Shown piece after piece: positions 18,903 to 28,378 of a DNA stretch of 64,000 nucleotides. Source of the DNA: Caballeronia sp. dw_276. Lineage in GTDB: Bacteria; Pseudomonadota; Gammaproteobacteria; Burkholderiales; Burkholderiaceae. A model generated the notes under the pieces. That model was given only the letters and a program-made list of their open reading frames with translations. It was not told the origin of the DNA and did no database searches. Position numbers and translations under genes: made by a program. Every line of letters starts with the position of its first letter. Position 1 is the stretch's first letter. The stretch is taken from positions 248,001 to 312,000 of the forward strand of contig NZ_JAAVUV010000005.1 in assembly GCF_018449635.1 (NCBI RefSeq). Reading direction: 5' to 3'.

Positions 18903-20471
18903 TCATGCATCCGTCTTGCGTTTTTTCTTGTCCGCGACGCGCCCGTACTGATCATCGAACCGAACGATGTCGTCCTCGCCAAGATACGTACCGGATTGCA
19001 CTTCGATCATTTCCAGCGGCGTCTTGCCGGGATTTTCCAGCCGATGCGTCGTGCCAAGCGGAATGTAAGTAGACTGGTTTTCCGTCACGAGGAACGTCTC
19101 TTCGCCTCGTGTAACAAGTGCCGTGCCACAAACGACGATCCAGTGCTCCGCGCGGTGGTGGTGCATCTGCAGCGACAGCCGCTGACCCGGTTGCACCACG
19201 ATCCGCTTCACCTGAAAACGCTCGCCTTGGTCGATCGAATCGTAGAAGCCCCACGGACGCTGCACCTTGCGGTGATCGTGCGCCTCGGCGCCCTTCGCGG
19301 CTTTCAGGCGGCCAACCATCGCTTTCACTTCCTGAACGCGATCTTTCGATGCCACGAGAATCGCATCGGCCGTTTCCACCACGACCACGCCGCTCACGCC
19401 CACGCACGCAACCAGCCGTCCATCGGAATGTGCGAAGCTGTCGTTCGATCCTTCGAAGAGCACGCGGCCGCGGGCCACGTTGCCGTCTTCATCTTTTTCC
19501 GACATGTCCCACACCGCGTCCCATGCACCGACATCGGACCAGCCGGCTGCAAGCGGTACGACCACGCCTGGAAAACCGGGCTCGTGCGCAATGCGTTCCA
19601 TCACGGCGAAATCGATGGAGTCCGAAGGACATGCTTCGAACGCGGCGACATCGAGCTGCGTGAAGCCATCCTGATGCAGCCCACGTTCGAACGCAGCAAT
19701 ACAAGCTTCATGGATCGCGGGTTGAAAGTGCTCGATTGCAGCAAGCCAGACAGACGCACGGCACACGAAAATGCCGCTGTTCCAAAGGTATTCGCCCGAT
19801 GCGAGGTATTGCTCCGCAATCTCACGCCGCGGCTTTTCGACAAAGCGTTCGAGTGCGTAAGCTTCGATCGCGCTATTGCCCGAACCATGCAGCGCCGCGC
19901 CGGCCTTGATATATCCGTACCCCGTTTCGATCTTGTCCGGCACGATGCCGAGCGTGACGAGCGCGCCGCCTGCTGCGTGCTCGATGGCGGTCGCGATGGT
20001 GCGCTGGAATGCGTCGAGATCGGAGACCGCGTGGTCCGCGGGCATGGCGACAATAACGGGATCGACATCGGGAACGGCGGCAAGAGCAGCCCATGCAGCG
20101 AGCGTGAGCGCCGGCGCTGTGTTACGCGCACACGGTTCGAGCACGATGCGCGCATGGCGGCCATTGCGCTCGATCTGCTGTGCGGTGAGCAATTTGTGTT
20201 CCGATCCGCATACGACGATGAGCTCGCCGGCGGTATCGAATTGCGTAGCGTGGCCGGTTCCAGCGGATGCATCGAGACCGTCGAGTCGACGCAAGGTGGC
20301 TTCCAGCAGCGACTCCGAACCCATGAGCTCGATCAATTGCTTCGGGAACTGCTGCCTCGACAACGGCCAGAGACGCGTGCCAGAACCGCCTGCAAGAATC
20401 ACGGGTTGCACGCGCACGCGGGCTGCACTCTCTACGGCAGCGCTCGCAAGGGGATGGCTGGACACGTCCAC
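18903..20471 (-). CDS. manC: Mannose-1-phosphate guanylyltransferase / mannose-6-phosphate isomerase
   Basis: About 522 residues. It makes GDP-mannose for the EPS. N-terminal nucleotidyltransferase with GGSGTRLWPLSR and the catalytic FPKQL box, EPCARNTAPA, ADHAV, FVEKP and WNSGIF; C-terminal cupin (type II isomerase) with RPWGFYDS, VQPGQRLSLQMHHHRAEHW and the EN....I..G..HRLEN.G box. The frame is open to 20561, but AGGAGT at 20476-20481 favours GTG 20471 (or GTG 20465). Equivalent to CpsB/BceA. It is last in a minus-strand run after wzx and the tandem hydrolase. Confidence 0.94.
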   Translation of the reverse strand: MDVSSHPLASAAVESAARVRVQPVILAGGSGTRLWPLSRQQFPKQLIELMGSESLLEATLRRLDGLDASAGTGHATQFDTAGELIVVCGSEHKLLTAQQIERNGRHARIVLEPCARNTAPALTLAAWAALAAVPDVDPVIVAMPADHAVSDLDAFQRTIATAIEHAAGGALVTLGIVPDKIETGYGYIKAGAALHGSGNSAIEAYALERFVEKPRREIAEQYLASGEYLWNSGIFVCRASVWLAAIEHFQPAIHEACIAAFERGLHQDGFTQLDVAAFEACPSDSIDFAVMERIAHEPGFPGVVVPLAAGWSDVGAWDAVWDMSEKDEDGNVARGRVLFEGSNDSFAHSDGRLVACVGVSGVVVVETADAILVASKDRVQEVKAMVGRLKAAKGAEAHDHRKVQRPWGFYDSIDQGERFQVKRIVVQPGQRLSLQMHHHRAEHWIVVCGTALVTRGEETFLVTENQSTYIPLGTTHRLENPGKTPLEMIEVQSGTYLGEDDIVRFDDQYGRVADKKKRKTDA

Positions 20472-20699
20472 GGTGACTCCTGATGCGTTGAAGCTGATTG
20501 GGGGCTGAACGCGTCGAACAGGTGCGGACGCGCGGAACACACGCATCGATTGATGCGTCATTTAAACAGGCAAATCTTTTTAGTTCTGTGCGCGCGCGAA
20601 CGCCCGCACGCTGTTACGTCATCGGCGTTTCATGATCGGGACCCGCAGTGTTTCCTTTGCGGTCAGCGCGACGTCGGCGTGGGTCCGCTCACCTCGCGC

Positions 20700-22160
20700 T
20701 CACCCCGCGCTCGGCAGCAAGCGTTGCCGCAAACGGGCCACGACCTCGCGCAACTCGCTCGACTCGCAGTACGACCATCCGAGGTTGCCCACGACCAGCG
20801 CCACGCCGATAGCCGCCATGCTGCTCAGCGAATCCATGTAGTCCGCGCACAACGTGGCAACGATCAGGAACAGCAGATGTCCCGCCATGTTGCGCACGAT
20901 GGGTTGCGGCTTGAGCTTCGAAAAGTAGAGGAACGCCGCATAGTCGAAGAAGGTTTTCGCGACCACCGCAACACCCGCGCCCAGAAGGCCGTACCAGCGA
21001 ATACCCAGCCACAGGACTAGCGCAAACACCGGCAGGCCGATCCAGCCGACCCGCGCCACCTGCGCCGGATTCGCCTTGGCCTGAATCAGCACGCTCATGA
21101 TGCTCGACTGTCCCGCAAGCCACACGCCAATCACAAGCACCCGTCCGACAGGCGCGGACTGTACTGCCATTTCGTGACCGAGCCATACGTTCAAAAATGG
21201 TGCCAGGCCGAAGAGCGCCACGACCACGCAAGGCGTGAACGCACAGTTGAGAAACGCCAGGGCCTGATGCGAAAGCGCGCCGGCATGTTCGCTGCCCGAG
21301 GCGGAAAAGCGCGGGAAAAGCGTGCGCAGCATGGCGCTCGGCAGCAGGTTCAGGCGTGTGACGAGATTCTGCGGCGTGGCGTAATAAGCCACGGATTTCG
21401 CGCCCAGCATCGACCCGATCACGACGCGGTCCAGCGTGGTCGCGATCATGTTGGCACCCGAGAACAGCAGGAGCCATCGGCCATAGTTGAAGAGTTCGCG
21501 GATCAGCGGCCACTCAGGCTTGGCGATACCGGTGATGCCAAGCGCACGGAACGTGCCGTAGCCGAGCAACAGCGCTGCAAGAAACCGCGCAATCACCGCA
21601 GCCGGGACGACCACAGCCAGCGACGGCGAGATCAGGTACAACGCAGCAAGTGGCAGCAACTGGAACAGGAACGTGCCGACGGTCTGGTTAGTGTTGTAGA
21701 GCGTGAACTTTTCCATGCCGCCGATGGCGCCGCTGAATACCCACGACACATTGGCGATGGGCACGGCGACCGCAATCCAAGGGAGCGATTGCAGCACTTC
21801 GCGCTGGAACGCCGGCGCGATGGTCGCAATATGCACCACGTAGATATAAGCGCCGAACCAGATCATCACCGCGCCGGCGATCCCTGTTGCGAGGTTCAGG
21901 AAGAACGCGCTCCAGAAAATGCGCTGGATGCTGCCGTCGTTTGCGTCACGGGCCTTGGCGATGTGATTTTCAGTCGCCATCGAAATGCCGAGATCGAGCA
22001 CGCTGAAGTAGCCGATCAGCGCCCACACGAGATTGATCACGCCGTAACGTTCGATACCCATGCCATGGATATAGGCCGGCACCGTCGCGAGCGAGACGAA
22101 CACGGGCAGGATGAGCCCGGCGAAATTGATCGCGATGTTCTTGAGAAGACTTTTTTCCAT
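20700..22160 (-). CDS. wzx: Wzx-type polysaccharide flippase
   Basis: 486 residues, almost wholly hydrophobic with about 12-14 membrane helices, MATE/MOP-fold polysaccharide exporter family. The start KNIAINFAGLILPVFVSLATVPAYIHGMGIERYGVINL and LDLGISMATENHIAKARDAND are typical of O-unit/EPS flippases. It would move the lipid-linked repeat unit across the inner membrane for the Wzy-like polymerase at 30879. The name wzx rests on family and context. Confidence 0.9.
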   Translation of the reverse strand: MEKSLLKNIAINFAGLILPVFVSLATVPAYIHGMGIERYGVINLVWALIGYFSVLDLGISMATENHIAKARDANDGSIQRIFWSAFFLNLATGIAGAVMIWFGAYIYVVHIATIAPAFQREVLQSLPWIAVAVPIANVSWVFSGAIGGMEKFTLYNTNQTVGTFLFQLLPLAALYLISPSLAVVVPAAVIARFLAALLLGYGTFRALGITGIAKPEWPLIRELFNYGRWLLLFSGANMIATTLDRVVIGSMLGAKSVAYYATPQNLVTRLNLLPSAMLRTLFPRFSASGSEHAGALSHQALAFLNCAFTPCVVVALFGLAPFLNVWLGHEMAVQSAPVGRVLVIGVWLAGQSSIMSVLIQAKANPAQVARVGWIGLPVFALVLWLGIRWYGLLGAGVAVVAKTFFDYAAFLYFSKLKPQPIVRNMAGHLLFLIVATLCADYMDSLSSMAAIGVALVVGNLGWSYCESSELREVVARLRQRLLPSAG

Positions 22161-22390
22161 GGAGCGACGGACCGATTACAACGAAATCACACAGGATGAA
22201 CCCGGGGACCGCCAGAAAGCTTGCGGTGAAGCGCGCACGTCCGAAACGTGTCGCGTAGTGCGAGAATCGATGCTCCGGCCCGCAAACCGCATGAGGCGCG
22301 GGAACATCAGACAATTGACCGCTAGGGTAAAACCCTTGCTTCCCGGGGTCTGTGCGAATGCGAACGCATCGGACCCCGGTTTGCAATTCG

Positions 22391-24262
22391 TTACATCCTC
22401 TGCGCCTGGCGCGGCTCGAGAACTTCCGCGTGCCGCTCCTTGGTGCGCTCCACGGGCGCATCGAAAGCAGGCAGGAACGAGCGAAGGCGCGTGCGCCGGC
22501 GTTCGCGGCCGGACAACTGGTGCGACTCGTCCCGCACGAATTCGGCAAACGACGCCATCAGCTGCTCACGTGCCGGATAAGAAAAGCACGCATGGTCGAG
22601 CGTCTCGCGATGAATCGTTTCCACGTTGCGCCACTTGCGCATGCGCCGACCGCCCGCGCCAAAAAATATGGCGAACTCTTCGAGACCGACATCGGCGTTT
22701 CCATAGACGAACCGCACCTGGACGCCGCGCTCGCCGAGACCGCGCACCATCGCACGTACACGCGAGCCGACCGAATTCACGCCGACCGTGCGTTCCGCGA
22801 GATACACCATGCTCGCCGTGAAGCGCGTGCCCATGCGCCGCACGAGTTCTTTGGCAATGGGTGCGATTTCGCGCTGGCCGCGCAACACACGCTTCCATTT
22901 GTGCGCGTTCACGAACGAACGGATGAACGTGCTGGTCGCCGTCCGTGGCCGGTTTTCGTTGCCGGCAAGTGGGACCGGATCTTCGGGAGAGTTGAATTTC
23001 GGCGTATTCACGAGGGTCAACGACCGGATAAACGGGCTGACGGTTGCCGCGTGCAGGCACAGATATGCGCCTGAGCAGACACCGAAGCACGAGACGTCGT
23101 CCAGGCCCCGCGAGGCAAGATACGCGGCGGCCGCGACCACGTCGTCGCAGCTTCTGCGCATGAAAAGCATCGAAACCGGACGTTCGTCGACGGGCGCCGC
23201 GCTGTCGCCGAGTGCGGCGACATCGAAACGAAGCGAAGCCACGCCTTCACGCGCGAGCCGACGCGCAAGCGTCACGGAAATGCGCGCGTCGCCGATCCGA
23301 TGCGTCGCGCCCGGGTTCACGAAAATCACCGAGCGGCGCGACGCCGTACTTGCCACCGGTTCGCAGAGAATACCGAAGAGACGGCCATTATCAAAAATAA
23401 CCGGGGTTTCGCGCACGCCATTGTCGATGAGCAAGGCTGCCGGAACATCCTTCGCTACAGCCGCGCCCGAAAGAACCGGCGTGCCCAGCCATTCGACAAT
23501 GCGTGCAATCGCTTTGCGCGGCGTTTCTGTCACGCCGGATTCCTGCATGAAAGCGCTGCATTCATCGAAGCTGTCGAAAGACGCATCGGCGCCGGCGGCG
23601 GAGCAGGCATCGACGAGTTTTTTGGAACGCACCGGATCGTAGGAATCGAGCACGAGCAAACGGCGCGGCGGCTGTTCGGCGAGGCGCGCGTCGCGCGACA
23701 GGTCGAATTTGCTCAACTTCGCCACGCTCGATGCCACCAGTCGATGCCCGACGGCTTCCGCGTAAGCGGCGTCGGCTGGCGCGGGTTCGACATAAATGCC
23801 GCCCGTCTCAAGCCAGTTCTGTTGCAGCAAACGCAGCTCGCGCAAATACTGGCGGCCCGATGCGACCGGCGCGAGCAAAACCAGTTCGCCGATGTCTTCG
23901 TCGGCGGCAACCATTGCCGCGAGCGTTGCACCAAGGCGCAATCCGCACAACGCGACTTCAGTCACGCCGGTGGTTTGCTTGAGGAACGCCACGGCCGCAC
24001 GAATGCTTTTCAGCCAGCGCTCCAGTTGTTCCTCGCCTTCGCCGAAGTCCTCGGACTCGCCGGCAGAGTCGCCCGTGCCTGCGTAATCGAAGCGAAGCGT
24101 CGGCGAGCCGGCCGCGGCCAGATTTTCGGCCAGCACCCGCCAGCCCTTGTGAACCCACATTGCCTCGCGGCCAAATGGCTGACACAGCACGACCCCTCGT
24201 GCGGCGGATGGTACGCCCTCGTGTAGCCAGCCAAAGCATTCATCGAAAGTTACAGGCTTCAT
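22391..24262 (-). CDS. Tandem alpha/beta-hydrolase protein of EPS locus
   Basis: 623 residues holding two alpha/beta-hydrolase units in one chain (~20-265 and ~285-585), each with an N-terminal strand, an LRFDYAGTGDSAG / LRFDVAALGDSAA oxyanion turn and a nucleophile-elbow equivalent. The first elbow reads GLRLG (Arg109 instead of Ser); the second reads GVCSG (Cys396). The candidate base is the His in ETLDHACFSYP. Both resemble the stand-alone hydrolase families found beside exosortase-linked EPS genes, here fused. Start ATG 24262 gives MKPVTFDECFGWL; a longer frame exists but lacks family signal. Reaction unknown; acyl or carrier thioester hydrolysis is a guess. Confidence 0.85.
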   Translation of the reverse strand: MKPVTFDECFGWLHEGVPSAARGVVLCQPFGREAMWVHKGWRVLAENLAAAGSPTLRFDYAGTGDSAGESEDFGEGEEQLERWLKSIRAAVAFLKQTTGVTEVALCGLRLGATLAAMVAADEDIGELVLLAPVASGRQYLRELRLLQQNWLETGGIYVEPAPADAAYAEAVGHRLVASSVAKLSKFDLSRDARLAEQPPRRLLVLDSYDPVRSKKLVDACSAAGADASFDSFDECSAFMQESGVTETPRKAIARIVEWLGTPVLSGAAVAKDVPAALLIDNGVRETPVIFDNGRLFGILCEPVASTASRRSVIFVNPGATHRIGDARISVTLARRLAREGVASLRFDVAALGDSAAPVDERPVSMLFMRRSCDDVVAAAAYLASRGLDDVSCFGVCSGAYLCLHAATVSPFIRSLTLVNTPKFNSPEDPVPLAGNENRPRTATSTFIRSFVNAHKWKRVLRGQREIAPIAKELVRRMGTRFTASMVYLAERTVGVNSVGSRVRAMVRGLGERGVQVRFVYGNADVGLEEFAIFFGAGGRRMRKWRNVETIHRETLDHACFSYPAREQLMASFAEFVRDESHQLSGRERRRTRLRSFLPAFDAPVERTKERHAEVLEPRQAQRM

Positions 24263-24530
24263 CTCGGCATTGCGCCCGGAAAGAGCGTCGTTATTAAGTT
24301 GTGTGCGTATTACACGTTTAGTAAGACATTGATTCAGTGCGCCTGCACACACACTTTCGACCGGGCCCTGATTATTCCGCCATGCCTGACCATGGATGTC
24401 GTGATTGGACAGCGTTGCGCCGTCCGATGTTCGATGTCCCACAGACGCATATTTCTGCGGCAAGTCAAATAGCGCATCACGCCGTGCCGTGCATGCGCGG
24501 CACAACGACAAAAATACGCCGGGGAAACAC

Positions 24531-25490
24531 ATGGTCAACTCATCTCACGATTCCAGCCAGCCTGCCGCGCCGAGTTTCTCGGTCTGCATCTGCACGCGCG
24601 ACCGGCCGGAAGATCTCGCCCGGGCGTTGCGCTCGGTCGAGGCGTCGACGTATCCGGCGCATCAGATCATCGTCTCGGACGACAGCAAGGAACCGCACAC
24701 GCGCGCCATGGTGACCTCCGAGTTTCCTCAAGTCGTGTTTCTCGAGGGACCGCGCAAGGGACTGGGTGCAAACCGCAACAGCGCGCTCGATGCCGTGACG
24801 GGTACGCACGTGGCGTTCATCGACGACGACGCCGCGCTGTCGCCTGACTTTCTCGCGCGGGTCGCGCATTCACTTCAGCATGGCGGCCAGCATCCGGAAA
24901 AGTTGATCATTACGGGTTACGAACTCAATCATGGCGCGCGGATTTTCGCTAACGGGACCACGTTCCTCGGTTTCCAGTCGCGTGCATACCGGGCCGGCGA
25001 TTACCAGAATACGGTGGTGATCAACAGCGCGGTGTTTCCCGCATGGCTTTTCAAGCTGATCCGTTTCGATGAACATCTGGTCTACGGCTACGACGAAGTC
25101 GACATCATGATGCGCGCCACGCTGCAGGGAAAATGCGTGGTCCGGTCGCTGCCTGAAGCGTTCAATTGCCATTACCCGTCGATGGTGAATCGCGAGTACT
25201 ACAGGTCGTTTATCGAAGCGTCGCGCATTTACGTGACACACAAGCGCTATCGCTGGTTCGAACGCAATCGCACGAAAGCAGCCTTGTTCCTCACGCTTGC
25301 CATGGCGCACAACGTCTTGCACAACGTGCGTTCGCACGGTCCGAAGGGCCTTGCGCGCAGCGTGCGCACCGCGTCGCTCGCACGCGGCTATATTCGCCGA
25401 TACACCCCCGAAGGACTGGCTCTGCAAAATGAAAATAACCGTACTAGTACCCACTTATCGTCGAACCTCGGATCTCGCTCGGTGCCTTGA
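24531..25490 (+). CDS. Family 2 glycosyltransferase
   Basis: 319 residues. GT-A fold: FSVCICTRDRPEDLARALRSV at the start, SDDSKEPH, GLGANRNSALDAVTGTHVAFIDDDAAL with the metal-binding DDD, and a C-terminal region with HKRYRWFERNRTKAA. No membrane helices, so cytoplasmic or peripheral. ATG 24531 follows GGGGAAACAC. It starts a plus-strand operon divergent from the hydrolase-wzx-manC run. Donor and acceptor sugars unknown. Confidence 0.9.
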   Translation: MVNSSHDSSQPAAPSFSVCICTRDRPEDLARALRSVEASTYPAHQIIVSDDSKEPHTRAMVTSEFPQVVFLEGPRKGLGANRNSALDAVTGTHVAFIDDDAALSPDFLARVAHSLQHGGQHPEKLIITGYELNHGARIFANGTTFLGFQSRAYRAGDYQNTVVINSAVFPAWLFKLIRFDEHLVYGYDEVDIMMRATLQGKCVVRSLPEAFNCHYPSMVNREYYRSFIEASRIYVTHKRYRWFERNRTKAALFLTLAMAHNVLHNVRSHGPKGLARSVRTASLARGYIRRYTPEGLALQNENNRTSTHLSSNLGSRSVP

Positions 25491-26406
25491 CGCGCTTGCG
25501 CGGCAACAGCGCGCGCCCGACGAAGTCCTGGTGGTGTGCCGTGGCGCCGATGAAGAAACGCAGGCATGGCTTGTCATCGAAAAGTCGCGTGCCCGTTTGC
25601 CGCTCATGAAGGTCGAAGTTTCGCAGGGTGGTCAGGTCGCAGCGCTGAATGCGGGACTCGATGCCGTCACCGGCGACATTGTCGCCATCACCGACGACGA
25701 CGCCGCCCCGCGTCCTGCATGGTTGCAGCGCATCGAAGCGCATTTTGCGAGCGCGCCCGATGTGGGCGGCGTGGGCGGACGCGACTGGGTGCATGAACAT
25801 GGCGCGACGCTCGATGCGTCCGAGCCCGAAGTCGGCCGCTGGCAGTTTCCGGGCCGCGCGATCGGCAATCATCATCTGGGGGTGGGTGCGGCGCGCGACG
25901 TCGACTTCCTGAAGGGCGCGAACATGAGTTATCGGATGAGCGCGGTTCGCGGCAATGCTGTTCGCTTCGATACCCGTTTGCGCGGGACCGGTGCCCAGGT
26001 CAATAACGACATGGCGTTCGCGTCAGCCGTGCGGCGCGCGGGATGGCGTCTTGTCTACGATCCGGCGGTGGAAGTGGATCACTATCCGGCGCAACGTTTC
26101 GATGAAGACGCGCGCGCGGTGCGCGGCAGCCGGAGCTGGGTTGCGATCGAGAACGAGTCATACAACCTGCATCTGGTCATACGCGATGAGTATCGCGGCG
26201 TGCGTCGGCGAATTGCCTTGATGTGGCTGACGGCGGTGGGGCACGGCGCGTGTTTGGGCTGGGTCAATCTTGCCCGGGCGAGGGTGGTTCATCGGGAGGG
26301 GACGGCGTTGCAGCGCTGGCGCGCGGCTCGGAGTGGTGCTGCCATTGCCAAGAGGGATTTTGCGCAGCGCAGGTTGAGGAATGCGCAGGGGGAATATGCC
26401 GGGTGA
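25429..26406 (+). CDS. Family 2 glycosyltransferase
   Basis: 325 residues. GT-A fold with MKITVLVPTYRRTSDLARCL, GGQVAALNAGLDAVTGDIVAITDDDAAP and a DVDFLKGANMSYRM acceptor segment followed by NNDMAFASAVRRAGWRLVYDP. Its start lies inside the previous glycosyltransferase gene, a 62-base overlap, so translation is probably coupled. The last ~60 residues are basic. It ends just before the first long palindromic repeat. Confidence 0.9.
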   Translation: MKITVLVPTYRRTSDLARCLDALARQQRAPDEVLVVCRGADEETQAWLVIEKSRARLPLMKVEVSQGGQVAALNAGLDAVTGDIVAITDDDAAPRPAWLQRIEAHFASAPDVGGVGGRDWVHEHGATLDASEPEVGRWQFPGRAIGNHHLGVGAARDVDFLKGANMSYRMSAVRGNAVRFDTRLRGTGAQVNNDMAFASAVRRAGWRLVYDPAVEVDHYPAQRFDEDARAVRGSRSWVAIENESYNLHLVIRDEYRGVRRRIALMWLTAVGHGACLGWVNLARARVVHREGTALQRWRAARSGAAIAKRDFAQRRLRNAQGEYAG

Positions 26407-26454
26407 TTTTCGCTGGCGCTCGGGGGGGTGTTTAGGGTCGGGGTCGGGGTTGGT

Positions 26455-27156
26455 GCTGGGTTGCTGCTTTCGAGGTCTTCGCGCATTCCGTCTTAGCTGT
26501 TCTCTTTAGCACTGTTAGCCACTGTGCGTGGCGGCACTTCATTTCTTTGTCCAACGGCGACAAAGAAACGAAGCAAAGAAAACGCCTCTCAACCGCTAAT
26601 TCTTAAGTGTCCCCAGCGTGCAGTTTTGGCCTGTTTGGTACCCCAAAAGCACGCTCGGCGCATAACCACGTCCTGTTGAAACCCTCCCCCTCCGTCAACC
26701 GCAACCCACACGCTTCGCCATCAGTGTGGGAATCCATTAATTAGGCCTCCGCGCTGCGCGCGCTTGCGCCCGAACCGAGGGGTCGGCTGCGCCGGTGGCG
26801 AGGCTTTGGGTTCAAGATGCTTGAACCCGTTATGGGCTATTCAGTTGTTATGCGTAGGCCAGGTTTCCGTATTAACGGATTCCGACGCTGGTGGCGAAGC
26901 GTGTGGGTATCCGTGTTCGGAGAGGGAGGGTTTCAAGTGTTCGTTGTTATGCGCTGAGCGTGCTTTTGGGGTACCAAACAGTTGTCACTGCACGCTGGGG
27001 ACACTTATGAGCCCTCGTTTGGAAGGCGTTTTCTTTGCTTCGTTTCTTTGTCGCCGTTGGACAAAGAAATGAAGTCCCGCCACGGACAGTGGCTAATAGT
27101 GCTTAAAAAATCAGCCAGAACGGAACGCGCGAAGATCTAAAAAGCAGGACCCCAGC
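26455..27156. repeat. Long palindromic repeat element, copy 1
   Basis: About 700 bp with end-to-end inverted symmetry. The left arm (near 26540-26665) and right arm (near 26950-27075) are almost exact reverse complements, including TTCTTTGTC...GACAAAGAA and GGTACCCCAAAAGCACGCTC. The apex is a 9 bp hairpin, GGGTTCAAG/CTTGAACCC at 26808-26828. A second copy lies at 45712-46410 in the opposite orientation. No transposase is encoded; the short reading frames inside it follow from the repeat. It sits between the 3' ends of convergent genes. Confidence 0.88.
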
Positions 27157-27157
27157 A

Positions 27158-28282
27158 TCACCCCCTCCCTTCCAAAACCCCCTCCCGAGCGCCAGCGACC
27201 CCCACCGTCCGAATGCCCTGCACCTTGCGCTCGTCGATCGCACGCTGATACACCCCAAGATGATCCGCGCAAACGCGCTGCACCGAAAACCTTTCGATAT
27301 CGCGGCTCGCCCGCTCCTTATATTGCGCCCGCACCGGCGAATCCATCAACAGCCAGCCAATCTTCGCCGCCAGCTGACGCGGCTGCTCCGGCTCAACGAG
27401 CACCCCGGCCCCCTTGTCGAGCATCTCGGGAACACCCCCCACTTTGGTCGCGACGATCGCGCAACCCGCCTCGCGCGCTTCGCTTAGAACCAGCGGCCCG
27501 GGCGCCTGGTGCGGCGCAAACACGAAGACATCGGCGGATGCAAGATAAGGACGCGGATCAGCCACGAAACCCGCGAATGTCACATAGTTCGCAATCCCAA
27601 GTTCTTCAGCCAAAACTTCCATCGAACCACGGTCCGGTCCGTCGCCCACAAGATAAAGCTGTGCATCATGCGTGTGACGCACGAGCGCAAACGCATGCAG
27701 GATATCCGCAATGCCGTTGCGCTCGAACATCGAAGAGACACACACCAGAGCGGGACGGTGCAGATTGAGCGGCCGCGGCGCCGGGCGGCCGTTATAGCGC
27801 GGCGATCCAACCGTTCCGCTCGGAACCACACTCAAAATGTCGGCCGAAACGCCACGCTCGAGCATGACCTCACCCACCGCATGACTCACCACGATCACGC
27901 GATCGCCAAAGCGCATCAGCGACGCACTCTTCTGGATATCCTGATGAACGGTCGTCACCAGGGCGAAGCGGCGGCGCATGCTGCCAAAACGCGAAATCAG
28001 CGCGCCGGTCATCATGTGCGCGTGAACCACATCGGGATTGAAGCGTTCGATCAGCCGGCCAAAACCCGCGATCATCGCAGGCACGCGCCACGGCTGACGC
28101 GATTGCTGAAGCAGTACGTGCGTGACGCCATGACGGCGCAGCAAAGATTCATAACCTCCGCCCGAGGACGCAACGGCAACGTCGTGTCCGTTACGCGCCT
28201 GCGTGCAGGCGAGATCGATCATTGCATTAACGGTGCCATTGCCGTTGCATTGCGCATGTGTGGCCAGGTGAACGATTTTCAT
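27158..28282 (-). CDS. Family 4 glycosyltransferase
   Basis: 374 residues, GT-B fold. N-terminal domain starts MKIVHLATHAQCNGNGT; the donor domain has LYLVGDGPDRGSMEVLAEELG, VTFAGFVADPRPYLASADVFVFA and the EAREAGCAIVATKVGGVPEML equivalent of the retaining E-x7-E motif. Cytoplasmic. It begins 96 bases after the preceding glycosyltransferase stop and is the last of a minus-strand run that begins with the Wzy-like polymerase. Its stop is two bases from the repeat element. Confidence 0.92.
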   Translation of the reverse strand: MKIVHLATHAQCNGNGTVNAMIDLACTQARNGHDVAVASSGGGYESLLRRHGVTHVLLQQSRQPWRVPAMIAGFGRLIERFNPDVVHAHMMTGALISRFGSMRRRFALVTTVHQDIQKSASLMRFGDRVIVVSHAVGEVMLERGVSADILSVVPSGTVGSPRYNGRPAPRPLNLHRPALVCVSSMFERNGIADILHAFALVRHTHDAQLYLVGDGPDRGSMEVLAEELGIANYVTFAGFVADPRPYLASADVFVFAPHQAPGPLVLSEAREAGCAIVATKVGGVPEMLDKGAGVLVEPEQPRQLAAKIGWLLMDSPVRAQYKERASRDIERFSVQRVCADHLGVYQRAIDERKVQGIRTVGVAGAREGVLEGRG

Positions 28283-28378
28283 GACTAGTTTCGCTTCGAG
28301 GTTGGACGGCGCCTGGGGCGCCGGGGCCCTTCTTTCTTCTTGCTGGCTCGGGCGCGCGCGCTGAAACAGCGCGCAACG

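Noticed and set aside
26764-27072. Possible 102-residue gene inside repeat copy 1
   Set aside because: No ribosome site, Cys-rich odd composition, and its likeness to the frame in copy 2 is explained by DNA repeat identity.
26455-27156. Insertion sequence
   Set aside because: Inverted symmetry runs through the whole unit rather than only its ends, and neither copy encodes a transposase or shows a clear target duplication.
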